Shown: positions 1-11,680 of the stretch, piece after piece
Layout: the number at the start of each line of letters is the position of its first letter
Position numbering within the stretch: position 1 is the stretch's first letter
From: Portunus trituberculatus
Taxonomy: Eukaryota > Arthropoda > Malacostraca > Decapoda > Portunidae
Reading direction: 5' to 3'
Length of the DNA stretch: 64,000 nucleotides
NCBI RefSeq assembly: GCF_017591435.1
Contig: NC_059303.1
Location: forward strand, 288,501-352,500
Notes under the pieces: model-generated
The model's input: the letters and a program-made list of their open reading frames with translations, nothing else
Told to the model about the DNA's origin: nothing
The model's database searches: none
Translations under genes and position numbers: made by a program

Positions 1-124
1 ATGTGTGAAGTACCTGTAGTGGCCATAAGGGGAGCATTTAGGTAGGAATGATGTTGCCATATCTGAGGTAAATATGCATGAATCATTCTGATTATTATGT
101 TGTGAAATATTGATAACATGTAAA
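1..124. other. AT-rich intronic sequence, no gene seen
   Basis: No coding or RNA signal was recognised. By position this should belong to the GTF3C3 intron that follows the exon at 3429-3623, unless that gene ends within the first 3.4 kb, which I cannot tell. Confidence 0.4.
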
Positions 125-126
125 TA

Positions 127-1022
127 CAGGTAACTCGATTTACGCGTGTTTGATTTATGCGTTTTTGTTATAACAGGACTGAAAAAATATTATAATTAAT
201 TTAATTTGAGCGATCGATTTCCTTATACACGATTTGGTCCAACTGCATTTTCAAACTGAGTGCCAGATGCAATTTCAAACTGCGTGCCAGAGAGTTCCAC
301 AGCTGGCCGATAGGTGGGAGCTCCGCTCTTCTCGTGCCTCATTTGCAGTCTGCCAGCACTGAGTACAGACGGAATCTCTTCAATCTGCCTATAATTCACC
401 AAGATGGACCCAAAATGTCCTTCATCTTCTTCTGCATGTGGGGTTATTTTTGAAAAGTGGATTTTTGATAAAGTGGTAAAGCTCAGAGAAAAATGGTGAC
501 TGACTATGGTGTGAGTGGTGAAGGCAGTGATGCAGTGAGTGTTGTGTTTACGTATTCTTTGTTTTGTTTTCTCCTATTATTTCTTGCTATTCCCTTTACT
601 TTAAATACACTTTTAGTATTTAGAATGGTAAATGATAAAAAAAAATGTTAATTTAGCCAAATGGAAAAGCTCAGAGGAAGATGGTGACTGCCTGTGGTGT
701 GAGTGGTGAAGGCAGTGACACTGAGTGTTTTGTTTACGTATTCTTTGTTTTGTTGTTTTCTCTTATTATTTTTTGCTTTCTCTTATTATTTCTTGCTTTT
801 TCCTTCACTTTAAATACACTTCTAGTATTTAGAATGGTAAATAATAAAAACATGTTAATTTAGCCAAATAAATAGAGTATTTTGTACAAATTTTTTTGGA
901 CCACATCCTGCATCCCCCCTATTATCTATTGTTTCTTATGAGAATTACATGTTTGTTTTACGCAAATTTTGATATGCGTGATGCCTCTTGGAATGCATCT
1001 ATCGCGTAAATTGAGTTACTTG
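127..1022. mobile_element. Non-autonomous TA-target TIR element (Tc1/mariner-pogo type)
   Basis: The ends form a 20-bp inverted repeat with two mismatches: CAGGTAACTCGATTTACGCG on the left and, as reverse complement, CAAGTAACTCAATTTACGCG on the right. Each is flanked by a TA dinucleotide (125-126 and 1023-1024), the target duplication of this superfamily. No transposase is recognisable inside. Two imperfect direct copies of a block of about 188 bp (from about 478 and about 666) fill the middle; short in-frame runs there look like chance. A second, half copy of the family lies at 44546-44746 in the opposite orientation. Confidence 0.8.
478..869. repeat. Internal tandem duplication, about 188 bp x 2
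   Basis: Two direct copies begin at the shared string GCTCAGAG (481 and 669) and run through a T-rich stretch ending TTAATTTAGCCAAAT. They differ by scattered substitutions and small indels, so the duplication is old. It lies wholly inside the TIR element at 127-1022. Confidence 0.75.
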
Positions 1023-1024
1023 TA

Positions 1025-1382
1025 TATCAGTTTTTGACATTCATTCCAATTCTAGTTCCATACCACAACAACCCCAACCCCTTCCAAAGCTTACAAGTAT
1101 TATTCTGGCATTATTATTGGTCCCACAACCTTCATCTTATTTAAGGCTAAGACATGTTATGATAAGAATTATTTCTATAATGTTAGATTTCTTAATTTAG
1201 CTTTTGTTTCTGTTTTGAAATAATAAAAAGAAAAAAATGTGTTTTTGTCCATGAAATCACAGCTCCATATATGAAAAAACATAATTGTACATTGGCTGAA
1301 AAACATTCGTCATATTTTAGTTTTTGTTTAATTGAAATCATACCAAAAGTGGCTTCAAATTAACTCCTAAAAGGGGAATAAC
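1025..1382. other. Intronic sequence without recognised feature
   Basis: AT-rich DNA between two TIR elements. I see no splice-bounded coding segment, RNA gene or repeat here. Confidence 0.4.
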
Positions 1383-1385
1383 TTA

Positions 1386-2361
1386 AGGCAGTTTCACACC
1401 ACAGACAAGACACCTGATGTATGCGGTGTGAAGCTGTATGGCTTAAAATCACCTCAGTGTATTTCCAATAGGAGCGTTCACACCAGATGCGAAACTTTGC
1501 GACACATGCCAGCCACAACGCCCACACCAATTCCAAGATTGCTGAGCAGGCAATTTTTCTGGCCATAGCATCAATGACTCATGCCCCTTGAGACTCCCAC
1601 CTTTGTTTTTTCGTCTCCAGAGACCCCACACCTTCTTTGACTGCACTGACCTGATTCCTCAACTCTCCCTCACTCACTCACTTTCCTTCACCGTGAACTG
1701 ATGGATGTCCTGTAGTTGGTGCCTTGCTTCTTGATATTTTGTTAATTTAATGATAGAACTTCAAAGAACTGATCTGGAGTCAGTCTGAAATAGTGTCCAC
1801 ATTTCCCTCATCCATTTCTAGTTCCTTCAATAAGATGATATTCGCCACATTCGAGTCGTTTCACATTTGCTTCATGTATCCAATTTTTTTCCTTTTATTA
1901 TTCAAGACTAAAGATAACATTAATAACTCCTCTTCCTCCACCTTCTCCTCCTCCACATCAGGGGACTATAGAGTACTATCTTCCTTCTCTGCAGAAGGAA
2001 CTGTCAAATCAGCCAGCTTCTACCACAGGGAATGTCTTACCTAGCATTGTGGCCAGTGTGAACATATTCTTAGTAACCATAGTTGTTTCATATCTGCTTC
2101 ATATACCCATTCTTCTTTCCTCTTATTATTCAAGACTAAAGATAACATTTATAACTCCTCTTCCTCCAACTCCTCCCTCTCCACATCAGGGGACTATAGA
2201 ATACTGTCTTCCTTTTCTGCAGAAGGATCTGTCAAGTCAGCCAGCTTCCACCGCAGAGAATGTCTCACCTAGCATCGCGCCTGGTGTGAACATATCCTTA
2301 GTAACCATAGTCAGCCTGACTCTTGTGTGTCGTGTGCCTCATCTCTGGTGTGATACGGCCT
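1386..2361. mobile_element. PIF/Harbinger-like MITE with 3-bp TTA duplication
   Basis: The left end AGGCAGTTTCACACCACAGA pairs with the right end read as reverse complement, AGGCCGTATCACACCAGAGA. Both sides are flanked by TTA (1383-1385 and 2362-2364), the usual Harbinger target duplication. No transposase or Myb-like gene is visible, so it is non-autonomous. The 3' half is a tandem duplication of about 228 bp. A second member with related end structure is at 46359-47013. Confidence 0.7.
1859..2317. repeat. Tandem duplication of about 228 bp inside the Harbinger-like MITE
   Basis: Two direct copies starting near 1860 and 2088 share TTATTATTCAAGACTAAAGA, CATCAGGGGACTATAGA and CTGCAGAAGGA in the same order. 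The open frames over them (83 and 107 codons) show no known domain and are best read as a by-product of the repeat. Confidence 0.75.
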
Positions 2362-2364
2362 TTA

Positions 2365-3428
2365 TGTTTTGAGATACAGGCTGATAAAGTTTATCAAGTG
2401 ATCTTACACCCATTTTAACACACCAGGAAGCTTTTTCAGATATACCATGTTTTTTTTTATGATTACCTAATATCTAATAATACAATCTGATGTATTTCTA
2501 AGCATATCAATGATCCTAGTCCCACTTCCTGCCCTCTCTAAGGGTAAAATATTGTCTTGTCAAATGAGGGATATTAGTAATGTATCAGAGTTTCCCATGC
2601 TTCTCATTGCTGCTAGATTTGATGCTTAGAGTTAAAAGTCACCACAGGCCATTTCCATATCCTGCTATGAAAGTCATGGCTAATGGCAAGTAAAAAGTAG
2701 GATGCAATGTAAATAATGTGCAGTGTAGTTATCAGCAAGTGAAAGGTGGGTTATGAGAAATGCCACATCCATTCCCTTTCAGATCAATACAGGCACTGAT
2801 TGTTGTCAGCAGAGCTGAGAGCCTGGCAGCACCCCATACACACTCACTTTCAATGTTCTCATATCATGTTTACCAAAAAATATAAGTATTTTGCCTTTTT
2901 CTTCATTGTTCTTTGGGAAAACAAACAATTCTACTGATGTATACAAACACACATGGTTGAGTACAGGGCATTTATACAGAAACTATTGTGTGTTTCACCA
3001 TGAATCTTTGCAAAATAATAGCCAGTGTAAGCCTACCATATATATTTAAAAAGTATACTTCCATACTTTTCAGTCTCCCAACTGCACACTTCTTTTAAAT
3101 TATTTGTTTTTACTAATGCATTCTACATTCTTTAGAAATACAGTCAGACCTCAATTACTGAATACCTCTTTTTCTCTAACAAATCTGTTAAAAAAAAAAA
3201 TTAAACTCATAATTGCTTTGGTAGCTGTAATAACAAGATACAGTTCTCAAAGCTACTTGATATCAAACACTAAAAAACATTTATCAATAATTTATAATTT
3301 CTATAAATATTTCCTTCATTTTTATATATTTGGAGAAGACTAAAGAGGCTAGGACAGTAACTCAAACTCAGACCTCTACAAATTATTTGATAAATTAATA
3401 ATACACAAGTTGGTTTAGTATGGCTCAC
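2365..3428. other. Intronic sequence downstream of the last visible GTF3C3 exon
   Basis: No repeat or coding segment was recognised. The stretch begins, in gene orientation, with the splice donor GTGAGC at 3428-3423 that closes the exon at 3429-3623, so its right part at least is intron. Confidence 0.5.
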
Positions 3429-3623
3429 CTCTTCTTATCATGTAGGTTGTGGCACATGGTGGTGAACAGCTCCCACTGCTCCTCTATAGGGATGTCAGGC
3501 CCAGTGAAGGCCGGCCCATTGTCCTCCACATTCTCATTCTTGGAGCGGCGCAGCTCACGAATTGCCTCGTATTTGTTGGACAACTTCTTGTTGCCAATCA
3601 TGGCTTCAGCTTCATCTCGGTTT
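3429..3623 (-). CDS. GTF3C3: GTF3C3 exon (fourth of four seen), TFIIIC TPR subunit
   Basis: On the minus strand the exon is bordered by an acceptor ending TTTGCAG and a donor GTGAGC, and is open for 64 codons plus split codons at both ends (1 base in, 2 bases out). The incoming phase matches the outgoing phase of the exon at 27674-28108 and the split codon becomes Arg. The peptide starts NRDEAEAMIGNKKL, carries a basic stretch (IRELRRSKNE), and ends IEEQWELFTTMCHNLHDKKR. This resembles the segment between the two TPR blocks of the vertebrate protein, where a similar 'DDWW...LCDLSRFQEAE' stretch occurs. GTF3C3 helps TFIIIC bind the A and B boxes of tRNA-type Pol III promoters in the nucleus. 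Assignment rests on phase, splice sites and moderate similarity. The next exon lies about 24 kb upstream in the gene. Confidence 0.78.
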
Positions 3624-3864
3624 CTGCAAACATAAACACTAAATTATAACAATACAAGAGATTTACCATTTCCATCATAACCACAATTTTCTAGCATCAA
3701 GTACTGTCAGGCTACACACATGAGAAAAGAAGAAAAAAATTGTCAGGAAAGAAACATTTATCATAAAAATTTTGCCAATGACATGAGTAATGAGGTAACA
3801 ATCTATATACATTCAATACTTCTTCCCAACTCCTTTCACTGCAACAAAGCAATCTCCATTTACT

Positions 3865-3869
<5 letters not shown>
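3624..3869. other. Intronic sequence between GTF3C3 exon and first (AC)n tract
   Basis: Short AT-rich intron piece, with nothing recognised, leading into the (AC)n tract in which LINE copy L1 starts. Confidence 0.5.

Positions 3870-3902
<33 letters not shown>
3870..3902. repeat. (AC)n microsatellite at the 5' edge of LINE L1
   Basis: About 16 AC units. L1 sequence follows within about 25 bp, and L1 ends in another (AC)n tract at 4918-4946, so this copy lies between two AC tracts. Confidence 0.9.
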
Positions 3903-3906
<4 letters not shown>

Positions 3907-4059
3907 GTGATGTCCAGTGTCATGGACAAAGGATACAGAAGATTGCTTCAAAGATGGTGCCGGAATTATAGCACCTCACATATGAAGAACGACTGAAGGA
4001 AATGGGACTGCCAACCTTACAATATAGAAGAGAATGCAGGGACCTAATAACAATGTATA

Positions 4060-4628
4060 CAGTCAACCCTCGGCTATCGTGACTTCAGCTATTGCATTTT
4101 ATTGCTATCACGCACCCATGAAAAGCTGCTAAAATCTCATTATCGCGACCTCAGATGCCTACTATCGCGCACCCAGCCATCTGAGCACTCATTGGCCAAA
4201 ACTGCCTTCCCGCCAATATGAAACACAGTCTCTGAGTGCGCGTCCTCCCCACTAGACAGTGATAGCCAGATTCTATCATTTTTTGTGCTCACAATGGCCA
4301 CCAACCCTCCATGCCGTCCTCCTACCATCACCCAACATAAACCAATGAGACAAGACAGAACCCTAGCTGTGAAATGTTGTTTATGAATGTAAATACAATG
4401 AGTTGATGTAATTTTTTTTTGTTATAACCTTGACATGTCTTAATTGGTACCAATGGATTATACAGTAATTAAAAAAAAAAGGTAAAAATGAGGGATATTA
4501 GGAGTAAAATTTGTAGTTGCAGCACCAATAACAATTTTCACCATTAGTTGTTCAATTCGGCTATCGCGTTTTTGGCTATGGCGCAGCTAATTCGGCCCCA
4601 AATGGGCGCAATAGCCGAGGATTAAGTG
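4060..4628. mobile_element. TA-target MITE, 'CTCGGCTATCG' family, copy 1
   Basis: The left end CAGTCAACCCTCGGCTATCG pairs with the right end (reverse complement CACTTAATCCTCGGCTATTG). TA flanks are at 4058-4059 and 4629-4630. It interrupts L1 exactly; removing it restores ACAATGTATAAGATAG, which matches the same place in L4. No transposase inside. A shorter, better preserved copy in reverse orientation is at 49086-49336. The end pattern is that of Tigger/pogo derivatives. Confidence 0.82.
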
Positions 4629-4914
4629 TAAGATAGTAAATGATACTGAAAAGATAGACAAAGAAGACCTGGTGCTGTTGACGGAAGAAGATGGAAGGAC
4701 AAGAGGACATGAAAAGAAGATCAAGATGAGGCAGTGTGTGATGGATATTGGAAAATACAGTTTTCCACACAGAACGGTGGAAAAGTGGAATGCTTTGGAT
4801 AATAGAATTGTCACAGCACATAGTGTGCATAACTTTAAAGAAAAACTAGATAAATGGAGATATGGAGACAGGACACTATGAGCCCCGCTTGAACCCTGTA
4901 CAATACAACTAGGT

Positions 4915-4917
<3 letters not shown>

Positions 4918-4946
<29 letters not shown>
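4918..4946. repeat. (AC)n tail of L1, site where L2 begins
   Basis: The AC tract follows L1's AACTAGGTAAAC terminus and passes directly into L2's ORF1 sequence. Confidence 0.9.
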
Positions 4947-4947
<1 letters not shown>

Positions 4948-4951
<4 letters not shown>

Positions 4952-5508
4952 TTGCTGAAATTATAGATCAACAGATCATAGAAGAGAAGATTGCTGAGAA
5001 AGTGGTGAAGGATATTAAGTCAAATGAGACATTGGTGAGGGAAACTGTAGACAAAAAGAGATGTGTGGTGATATTTGGTGTGGAGGAGGATAAGACACCA
5101 AGTAAAATGGAGAGAGAGAAAAACATAAAAAAGGTGATAAATAATATCATTAATGTGGTGCAGGAGGAGGGAAAAGACCTAGTACAAGAAATAGAGGACT
5201 TCCATAGAATTGGAAAGTTCACAGGAGAAGGTATGAGGCCAATAAGAATCAAACTTAAGTCACAAAAGGATGTAGATGAATTGGTGAAGTCATGGAGGCT
5301 AGCCCAGCAGGAAACAACAAGGAAGATTTGGTTGAGAAGAGATCTCGGTGAAAAGGAAAGAGAAATGTTAAATGAGTTGAGAAAGGAGGCTTTGAAAAAA
5401 AATGAAGAGAGGACAGAAGAGGAGAAGAAAGAGTTTTTCTGGAGAATCTTGGATATGAGACTGAGGAAGTGGTTCATAACCCAGAAAAGTACAGCAAGAA
5501 AGGACTAA
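4948..5508 (+). pseudogene. L2 ORF1, C-terminal RNA-binding-like domain (5' truncated)
   Basis: The frame is open from the first base of the element to a TAA at 5506-5508 and is rich in Lys and Glu. It contains the pattern seen in ORF1 proteins of this superfamily: a beta-like 'RCVVIFGVEED', then 'DFHRIGKFTGEGMRPIRIK', then 'IWLRRDLGEKEREMLNELR', and the end motif 'EFFWRILDMRLRKWF'. This layout is like the RRM-plus-C-terminal-domain module of LINE-1-type ORF1 RNA chaperones, but I only infer that. No start codon belongs to the original element because the 5' part is missing. Its last 13 codons overlap the endonuclease frame in the -1 register. Confidence 0.75.
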
Positions 5509-5974
5509 AGAAACTTACGTATGAGCGGAATGTAATGTATTCCAACATAAATGGAGTGATATCGGGGATTTTAGAACTCAACGATTACTTGAGGGACAAG
5601 AACCCAGATATTGTGGGTCTTACTGAAACAAAACTGAGAGAGGGAGAAGACCTGATGATGGTTGGAGAAGGGAAATATAATGTTTGGAAAACAAATAGAG
5701 TAGGTAAGATGGGAGGAGGAGTGATGTTGCTGGTTAACCCTTAACTTCCGGCGGTCGTATATAAACGTTTGCGTCAGAACGTCCGAAGTGACGGGATTCG
5801 TCCCAGTAATCAAGATTTTTCCCAGCGTAATTTTAAGTCTCTGGCGCTCTCTTGAGGCGGATGGTGAGTAGAAGTATCTGGCATCTTTTACCACACAAGT
5901 GTTTCCACAAGAGCTCCTAATTTTAGAGGTAACTGAACTGTTTTCCCGTTTTATGGGCGACACTTGGCAACTCG

Positions 5975-6676
5975 GTGACGCTGGGTAGAAAGGTCAGTGA
6001 TAACAGCGAAGGATCGGGTCAGATTGTAAATCACCATGGAGCAAGGCAGAACCCTTTACTTAGCAGTGGTTCTGAGCTAGAAGAAAGTGACAGTGAATAT
6101 ATAGAAGAAGAAACTGGGGAAAGTGAAGAGACTAGTAGTGAGGACACGGATGTAGAGCATCATTCACCTGCTTTCTCAGGAGAACAGACAGAGAGACAGA
6201 GACTCTTACACAGTATAAGTGACAGTGAAGGCAATAATGATGAAGAACAGACTCAGATAATGTGTCAAGGACACAGAGTGTTTCTAGGAGACGAGGCATG
6301 CGCGTGCTCCTCGCGTTCTGGGGGACGATCAAGGGGCGTGGCAGAGGTGGCGCGAGACCCGACCTGTCTTTCAATGGAGGGAATTCAATGATGATTTTTC
6401 CCAGTTATGCCTGATTTATCTGTGTCTCCTGGCATAACAGCTGAATTCCCTCCTGTGCAACACAATTGTGACTATTTCATGGCGTTTCTCAGTGATGCTT
6501 TCTTGGACCATATAGTGAGTGAGAGCAACACTTTTCATGATGAAGAAACAGCAGATGATGATGATGTGCCCCATAGCTCTCACGAGAAAGAGTGGAAAAA
6601 CATCACAAGAAATGAACTCCTGACGTTCATAGCCGTCACGCTTCTTATGAGTCATTCGAGAAAAGCTTTGAGGTAA
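5975..6676 (+). pseudogene. piggyBac transposase N-terminal remnant
   Basis: The first frame carries the acidic leader typical of piggyBac proteins (ELEESDSEYIEEETGE, then EDTDVEHHSP). The next frame carries 'TAEFPPVQHNCDYFMAFLSD' and 'EWKNITRNELLTFIAVTLLM', matching the start of the DDE_Tnp_1_7 domain in order and spacing. It lacks all catalytic residues, and the coding sequence ends at the microsatellite block. No function is expected. Confidence 0.65.
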
Positions 6677-6718
6677 CTCATCTGAGTCACACACACCTAC
6701 ACACATCAACACTTGTCA

Positions 6719-7041
<323 letters not shown>

Positions 7042-7648
7042 CTCTCGGGCTGTTTCCTCTTGACTGGTCACACCGTCGGAGGAGGAAACTTTGATAAAGA
7101 ATAACTAAACTCTCAGACGTCATATCGAGCTGGAAAGTACATCATTGTATTCAGAATAACAGAGAAAATAATTATCAGTATTCAAACTGTGTTCTGACAA
7201 TTTTAGGTGTACCATTTTCCCCGTCTTAGACAGGAAAAATATTTTAATCCCCGGAAGTTAAGGGTTAAAAAAGATATAAAGGTGGATCAAGTGAAAGAAG
7301 GTATGGGAAAGGCAGAAGTGCTAAAGATCAGGGCAGAAACTAATGAAGGAAAAAGAGGCACTACATAGTGGTCAGAATAACACAAGACAAATGCATGGTC
7401 AGTACAGGAATATGAAGAAATGATAAGTGATACAGGAACATGTCTGGAAGAAATGTTGGGTGGCTGTGAACGAACTATAATGATGGGAGATTTTAATTGT
7501 AAAGAGGTGTGTTGGGAGGACTGGTCAATGGAAGGATCAGAGACAACATGGGAAATACACTATTGACACTGGCAATGGAAAATGTGTTAACTCAGTGGGT
7601 CAAAGAAGATACTAGGTTTGGAGGAGAGGAGCATCGTCAAGACTGGAC

Positions 7649-9869
7649 TTGGTCTTTAGTACAGAGCCAATGGTCATTGAGGAGATGAGGGTGGAGTGCC
7701 CTTTAGCAAAGAGTGATCATGCAGTTTTGGAGTTCAAGGTGATAGATGAAGAGAAATCTAGAAGAAATGAAGAATATAAAGTGGGAAGATGGAATTATGC
7801 CAAGACAGATTTTGGAAACCTAAAGAAATTCTTTCAAGAGACAAATTGGATGAAATTCAAGAGTGCTAAGGGAGCAAATGAAAAGTGGAAGGAATTTATA
7901 AAAATATACAAAGAAGGTGAGAAAAAATTTGTACCAATAAGACAACATAGAGAAGTTGGAAAGCAGGACTGGTTTAACGATAGATGTGAAAAGGCTAGAA
8001 CAAGAAAAGAGGATGCATGGAAGAGGTGAAGGAAAAGACGGATTAAGCAGTGGGAAAGTTACAAAAGAGCAAGAAATGAATATGTGTTGATTAGAAGAGA
8101 AGAAAGAAAGAAACAAGAAAAGGATATAATTGATAAATGTAAAGACCAACCAAGGCTTTTTTACAGACATGTGAACAACAACATCAAAAATAGAGAAAGT
8201 ATTGAAAGTTTAGAAGTAAATGGAGTATGCAGTGAGGATCCCAGGGAAATGGCAGAGGCTATGAATGGATGCTTTCGGAAGGTATTCACAAAGGAGACTG
8301 CTTTTGACAAACCACTGGTAATGGAACAGAAAGGGATTATGAAGGAGTTTCAAGTAACTGTGGAGGAGATCAAGAATGTGATGGGGAGTTTAGAAGTGAG
8401 AAAAGCTGTGGGACCTGATGGGGTATCAGGATGGATTTTAAGAGAATGCAGGAGCAACTGGCAGAAAAAGTTTGTGAAGTAATTGATGCCTCATTAAGGG
8501 AAGGTGTAGTGCCCCAAGACTGGAAAAGAGCTAACATTGTCCCAATTTATAAATCAGGTAACAAGAGACCCATTGAACTATAGACCAGTGTCACTTACAA
8601 GTGTGGTAGCTAAGATGTGTGAGAGGGTGGTGAAGAATAGATGGACAGACTTCTTGGAGAAAAATGACATACTTTGTGAGTGTCAATTTGGTTTTAGAAA
8701 AGGGCGTTCATGCACGACAAACCTGATATGTTACTATTCGAGGGTGATAGATGTAATACAGGAAAGAGATGGTTGGGCTGATGGAATATATCTGGATTTA
8801 AAAAAGGCCTTTGATAAGGTACCACACCGGAGACTGATCTGGAAACTTGAAATGGTAGGAGGAGTGCATGGCAGTTTACTAAAATGGATGGAAGACTTTT
8901 GGTAGGAAGAGAAATGAGAACAATAATTAAGGACAGACCATCAGAATGGGGCTTGGTGGAGAGTGGAGTTCCACAGGGATCAGTGTTGGCACCAGTAATG
9001 TTCGCGGTCTACATAAATGACATGGTGGATGGGGTGTCCAGTTATGTGAGCCTATTTGCAGACGATGCAAAATTGTTAAGAAAAGTGAGATGTGACAAAG
9101 ATTGCGAACTACTCCAGGAAGACTTGGACAGAATATGGAAATGGAGCTGTACATGGCAAATGGAGTTCAACACGACAAAATGCAAGAAATTAGAGTTTGG
9201 CAAGAGTGAAAGAAGAATCAGGAGTATGTACAAGATAGGAAATGAAGACATAAAACCAGTCATGAAGAAAAAGACCTTGGGGTGACAATTACCAATGACC
9301 TATCGCCAGAGAGACATATAAACAAAATAATTGGAGAAGTATTGAACTTATTGAGGAACATAAGAGTGGCGTTCGTATATTTAGATGAAGAAATGATGAA
9401 GAAAATAATTACTGCAATGATAAGACCGAGGCTTGAATATGCAACAATACAGTGGGCTCGAACTTAAAGAAACACATAAGGAAACTAGAGAAAGTACAGA
9501 GGGCTGCAACAAAATGGTGCCTGACTTAAGAGATTTGACTTATGAAGACAGACTGAACAGAATGCAACTTCCGACCCTGGAAAACAGAAGAGAAAGGGGA
9601 GACCTGATAGCAATATACAGAGTGATGATTGGCATGGAAAAATGGATAGGGAAGATCTGTGTATGTGGAATGAAAGAATGTCGAGAGGGCATGGGAAAAA
9701 ACTAAAAATGGCCACTTATAGGAGAGATGTGAAAAAATATAGCTTCCCTCATAGAAGGGTGGAAGCATGGAATAGTTTAGACGTGGAAGTGGTCAACGCA
9801 AGGAATATTCATGATTTTAAGAAAAAGCTGGACATTAGTAGATATGGAGACGGGACAGTACGAGCATAG
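7649..9869 (+). pseudogene. L2 reverse transcriptase and C-terminal tail
   Basis: RT motifs appear in order across five frames: 'GPDGVSGWILREC' (about 8410), 'LNYRPVSLTSVVAKMCERVV' (about 8573), 'FGFRKGRSC' (about 8687), 'YLDLKKAFDKVPH' (about 8790), 'GVPQGSVLAPVMF' (about 8965) and the catalytic 'LFADDAKLL' (about 9050). The end carries 'LRDLTYEDRLNRMQLPTLEN' and 'KKYSFPHRRVEAWNSL'. A TGA at about 8027 and at least four frameshifts break it. It belongs to a non-LTR RT, not a retrovirus or LTR element. Confidence 0.88.
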
Positions 9870-9900
9870 CTCTTTTCCCGTATGTTACAATTAGGTAAAT

Positions 9901-9924
9901 ACACACACACACACACACACACAC
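9901..9924. repeat. (AC)n tail of L2, site where L3 begins
   Basis: The AC tract follows L2's ATTAGGTAAATAC end. L3 coding sequence starts at the first non-AC base. Confidence 0.9.
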
Positions 9925-10419
9925 AGCTCTATCACAGTTAGAATATGCAGCTTGTGTTTGGTCACCGCATATGAAGAAAAATGTGAAGAAGGTAGAAAGG
10001 GTACAGAGGCTGGCAACAAGAATGGTACCAGGACTCAGGGAGTTAGACTATGAGGAAAGACTGAGGAAGCTGGGGCTGACCACATTAGAAGAGAGAAGAA
10101 CAAGAGGAGACATGATAACTATGTATAAATTGGTGAACAAGATTGACATACTGGACAGAGAGTTGATAAAGGTGACCACAAGTAGTCAGCTCCGAGGACA
10201 TGGAAAAAAGCTAATAAAAGACATCTGTTTAAATGACGTGAAAAATACAGTTTCCCGCATCGTAGCATTGATAAGTACAATAAACTGAGCAGTGATGTCG
10301 TTGATGCGGTGTGTGTCAATCAGATGAAAGAGAGATATGACAGGAATGGACAAGGAGACAGGACACAGAGAGCTTAGCTCGGGCCCTGTATTACACAAAT
10401 AGGTAAATACACACACACG
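9925..10419 (+). mobile_element. LINE L3: short 3' fragment (subfamily A)
   Basis: Only the C-terminal tail is present: 'SQLEYAACVWSPHMKKNVKK', 'RMVPGLRELDYEERLRKLGL', 'TLEERRTRGDMITMYKLVNK', then a frameshift before the basic end. The 3' end is CACAAATAGGTAAATAC with a short (AC)n. The sequence is nearly identical to the matching parts of L7, L9 and L10. Confidence 0.85.
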
Positions 10420-10423
10420 TCAA

Positions 10424-10997
10424 ATTTTCAGAAGTGGTAAGGAGGCAAATTCAGGAAAACACCAAAGTCGCTGTAATAGAGGTTATCAAAGAGAAGGAAG
10501 ATTTAGTGCGAGATACAGTGGACAAGAAAAAAGCTTTGTGATTTATGGGATGAGAGAAAAGAAAAATCCAAATAAATTCAAGAGAGATCATGAAGAAAGG
10601 GAAATGGCCAAAACAGTTATCAAACGAGTACAAGACAGCACATAAGAATTTGAGCAGGAGGTAGAGGAAATAATTAGACTGGGAAGGTACAGTAAAGGAG
10701 GAAAGACACCAATGAAGGTAAAAATGAGATCTCAAGTGGCTGTAGAGGAAATTATGGCTAGAAAAGGGAAGCTGGCCAATGATGTCGATCACAAGGAAAT
10801 ATGGATAAAAAGATATATGAACATAGAGGAAAGGGAAGAGGAGAAAGTGCTAAGAAGTGAAGCTAAGGAAAAAAAATGAGAAAAGAACAGAGATAGAGAA
10901 GAAGAATTTTTACTGAAGGGTTCTGGATATGAGACTAAAGAAGTGGTATCTAAGGAAAAAGGAGGAGGTCGTGGAGGAAGTAATAAATCAAGAGTGA
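10424..10997 (+). pseudogene. L4 ORF1 remnant
   Basis: Same module as in L2. Recognisable pieces are 'MREKKNPNKFKRDHEEREM', a gapped RRM-like centre with 'KTPMKVKMRSQVAVEEIMA', 'EIWIKRYMNIEEREEEKVL' and the end motif 'LDMRLKKWYLRKKEE', then TGA at 10995-10997. Frameshifts occur at least once near 10877. Its end overlaps the endonuclease frame by about 50 bases in the -1 register. Confidence 0.65.
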
Positions 10998-11680
10998 CTT
11001 ATACTAACATAGACGGTTTGTTATCAAGTATATTGGAAGTAAGGGATTATTTGAAAGAGAAAAAGCCAGATGTAATGTGTATTGTTGAAACAAAACTGAA
11101 AAAAAAGATCCATATCAACTTTAAAGAGGAGGGATATAATACCTGGAGGAGGAACAGGAAGGATAAAGGGGGGAGGAGGAGTGCTAATAATGGTTTGTGA
11201 TAACTTATGTGTGGAGGATATGCAATGTGGAGAGGATAAAGTGGAAGTATTGGGAGTAACAATCAGAACAGAAGATTTGAAGAAAAGAAAAATTATAGTC
11301 ACTTATGTTCCACCAAAGACTAATACATGGGGATCAGAAAAAACATAAAGATATGCAAAGAGAGGCAATAAAGTGCCTAGATAACATGATAAGAAGAGAT
11401 AGAAGAATACTCTTAGTTGGAGACTTTAACTGTAAAAAAATAAACTGGAGAGAGATGGAAGTAATGGAAAATGCTGGGTAGTGGAGTGAGAAAGTGTTAC
11501 AGCTAACTGTGGTTAATACAATGGACCAGTGGGTGGAGAAGTCAACAAGGTACAGGGGGGAAGAAGAACCATTGTTGCTTGACTTAGTCTTCACAAAGAA
11601 ACCAGAGTCCCCTCCAATCATACAATACCTTAGTCCAATGGGGAAAAGTGATCATGTGACATTAGAGATACAAATGCAGG
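10943..11680 (+). pseudogene. L4 APE-type endonuclease
   Basis: Begins inside ORF1 and reads 'VTYTNIDGLLSSILEVRDYL', 'PDVMCIVETKLKKK', 'TYVPPKTNTWG', 'ILLVGDFNCKKINWREME' and 'MGKSDHVTLEI', giving all main APE motifs (N, E, Y, D-N, SDH) in order. It is broken by a frameshift near 11175, a stop near 11345 and a TAG near 11480. Confidence 0.75.

Larger units (their letters stand above)
3903..4946 (+). mobile_element. LINE L1: 3' fragment of a jockey/CR1-like element (subfamily B)
   Basis: Only the C-terminal tail of the RT protein remains. 'IQKIASKMVPEL', one stop, then 'HLTYEERLKEMGLPTL' can be read before 4059. After an inserted MITE (4060-4628) it continues with the basic tail (RGHEKKIKMRQCV, KYSFPHRTVEKWNAL). 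The 3' end is AACTAGGTAAACAC followed by (AC)n. It is closest to L4, which shares MGLPTLQDRRERG. Heavily 5' truncated and dead. Confidence 0.8.

Noticed and set aside
3420..3649. Plus-strand frames of 66-71 codons over 3420-3649
   Set aside because: Antisense to the GTF3C3 exon; no domain of their own.
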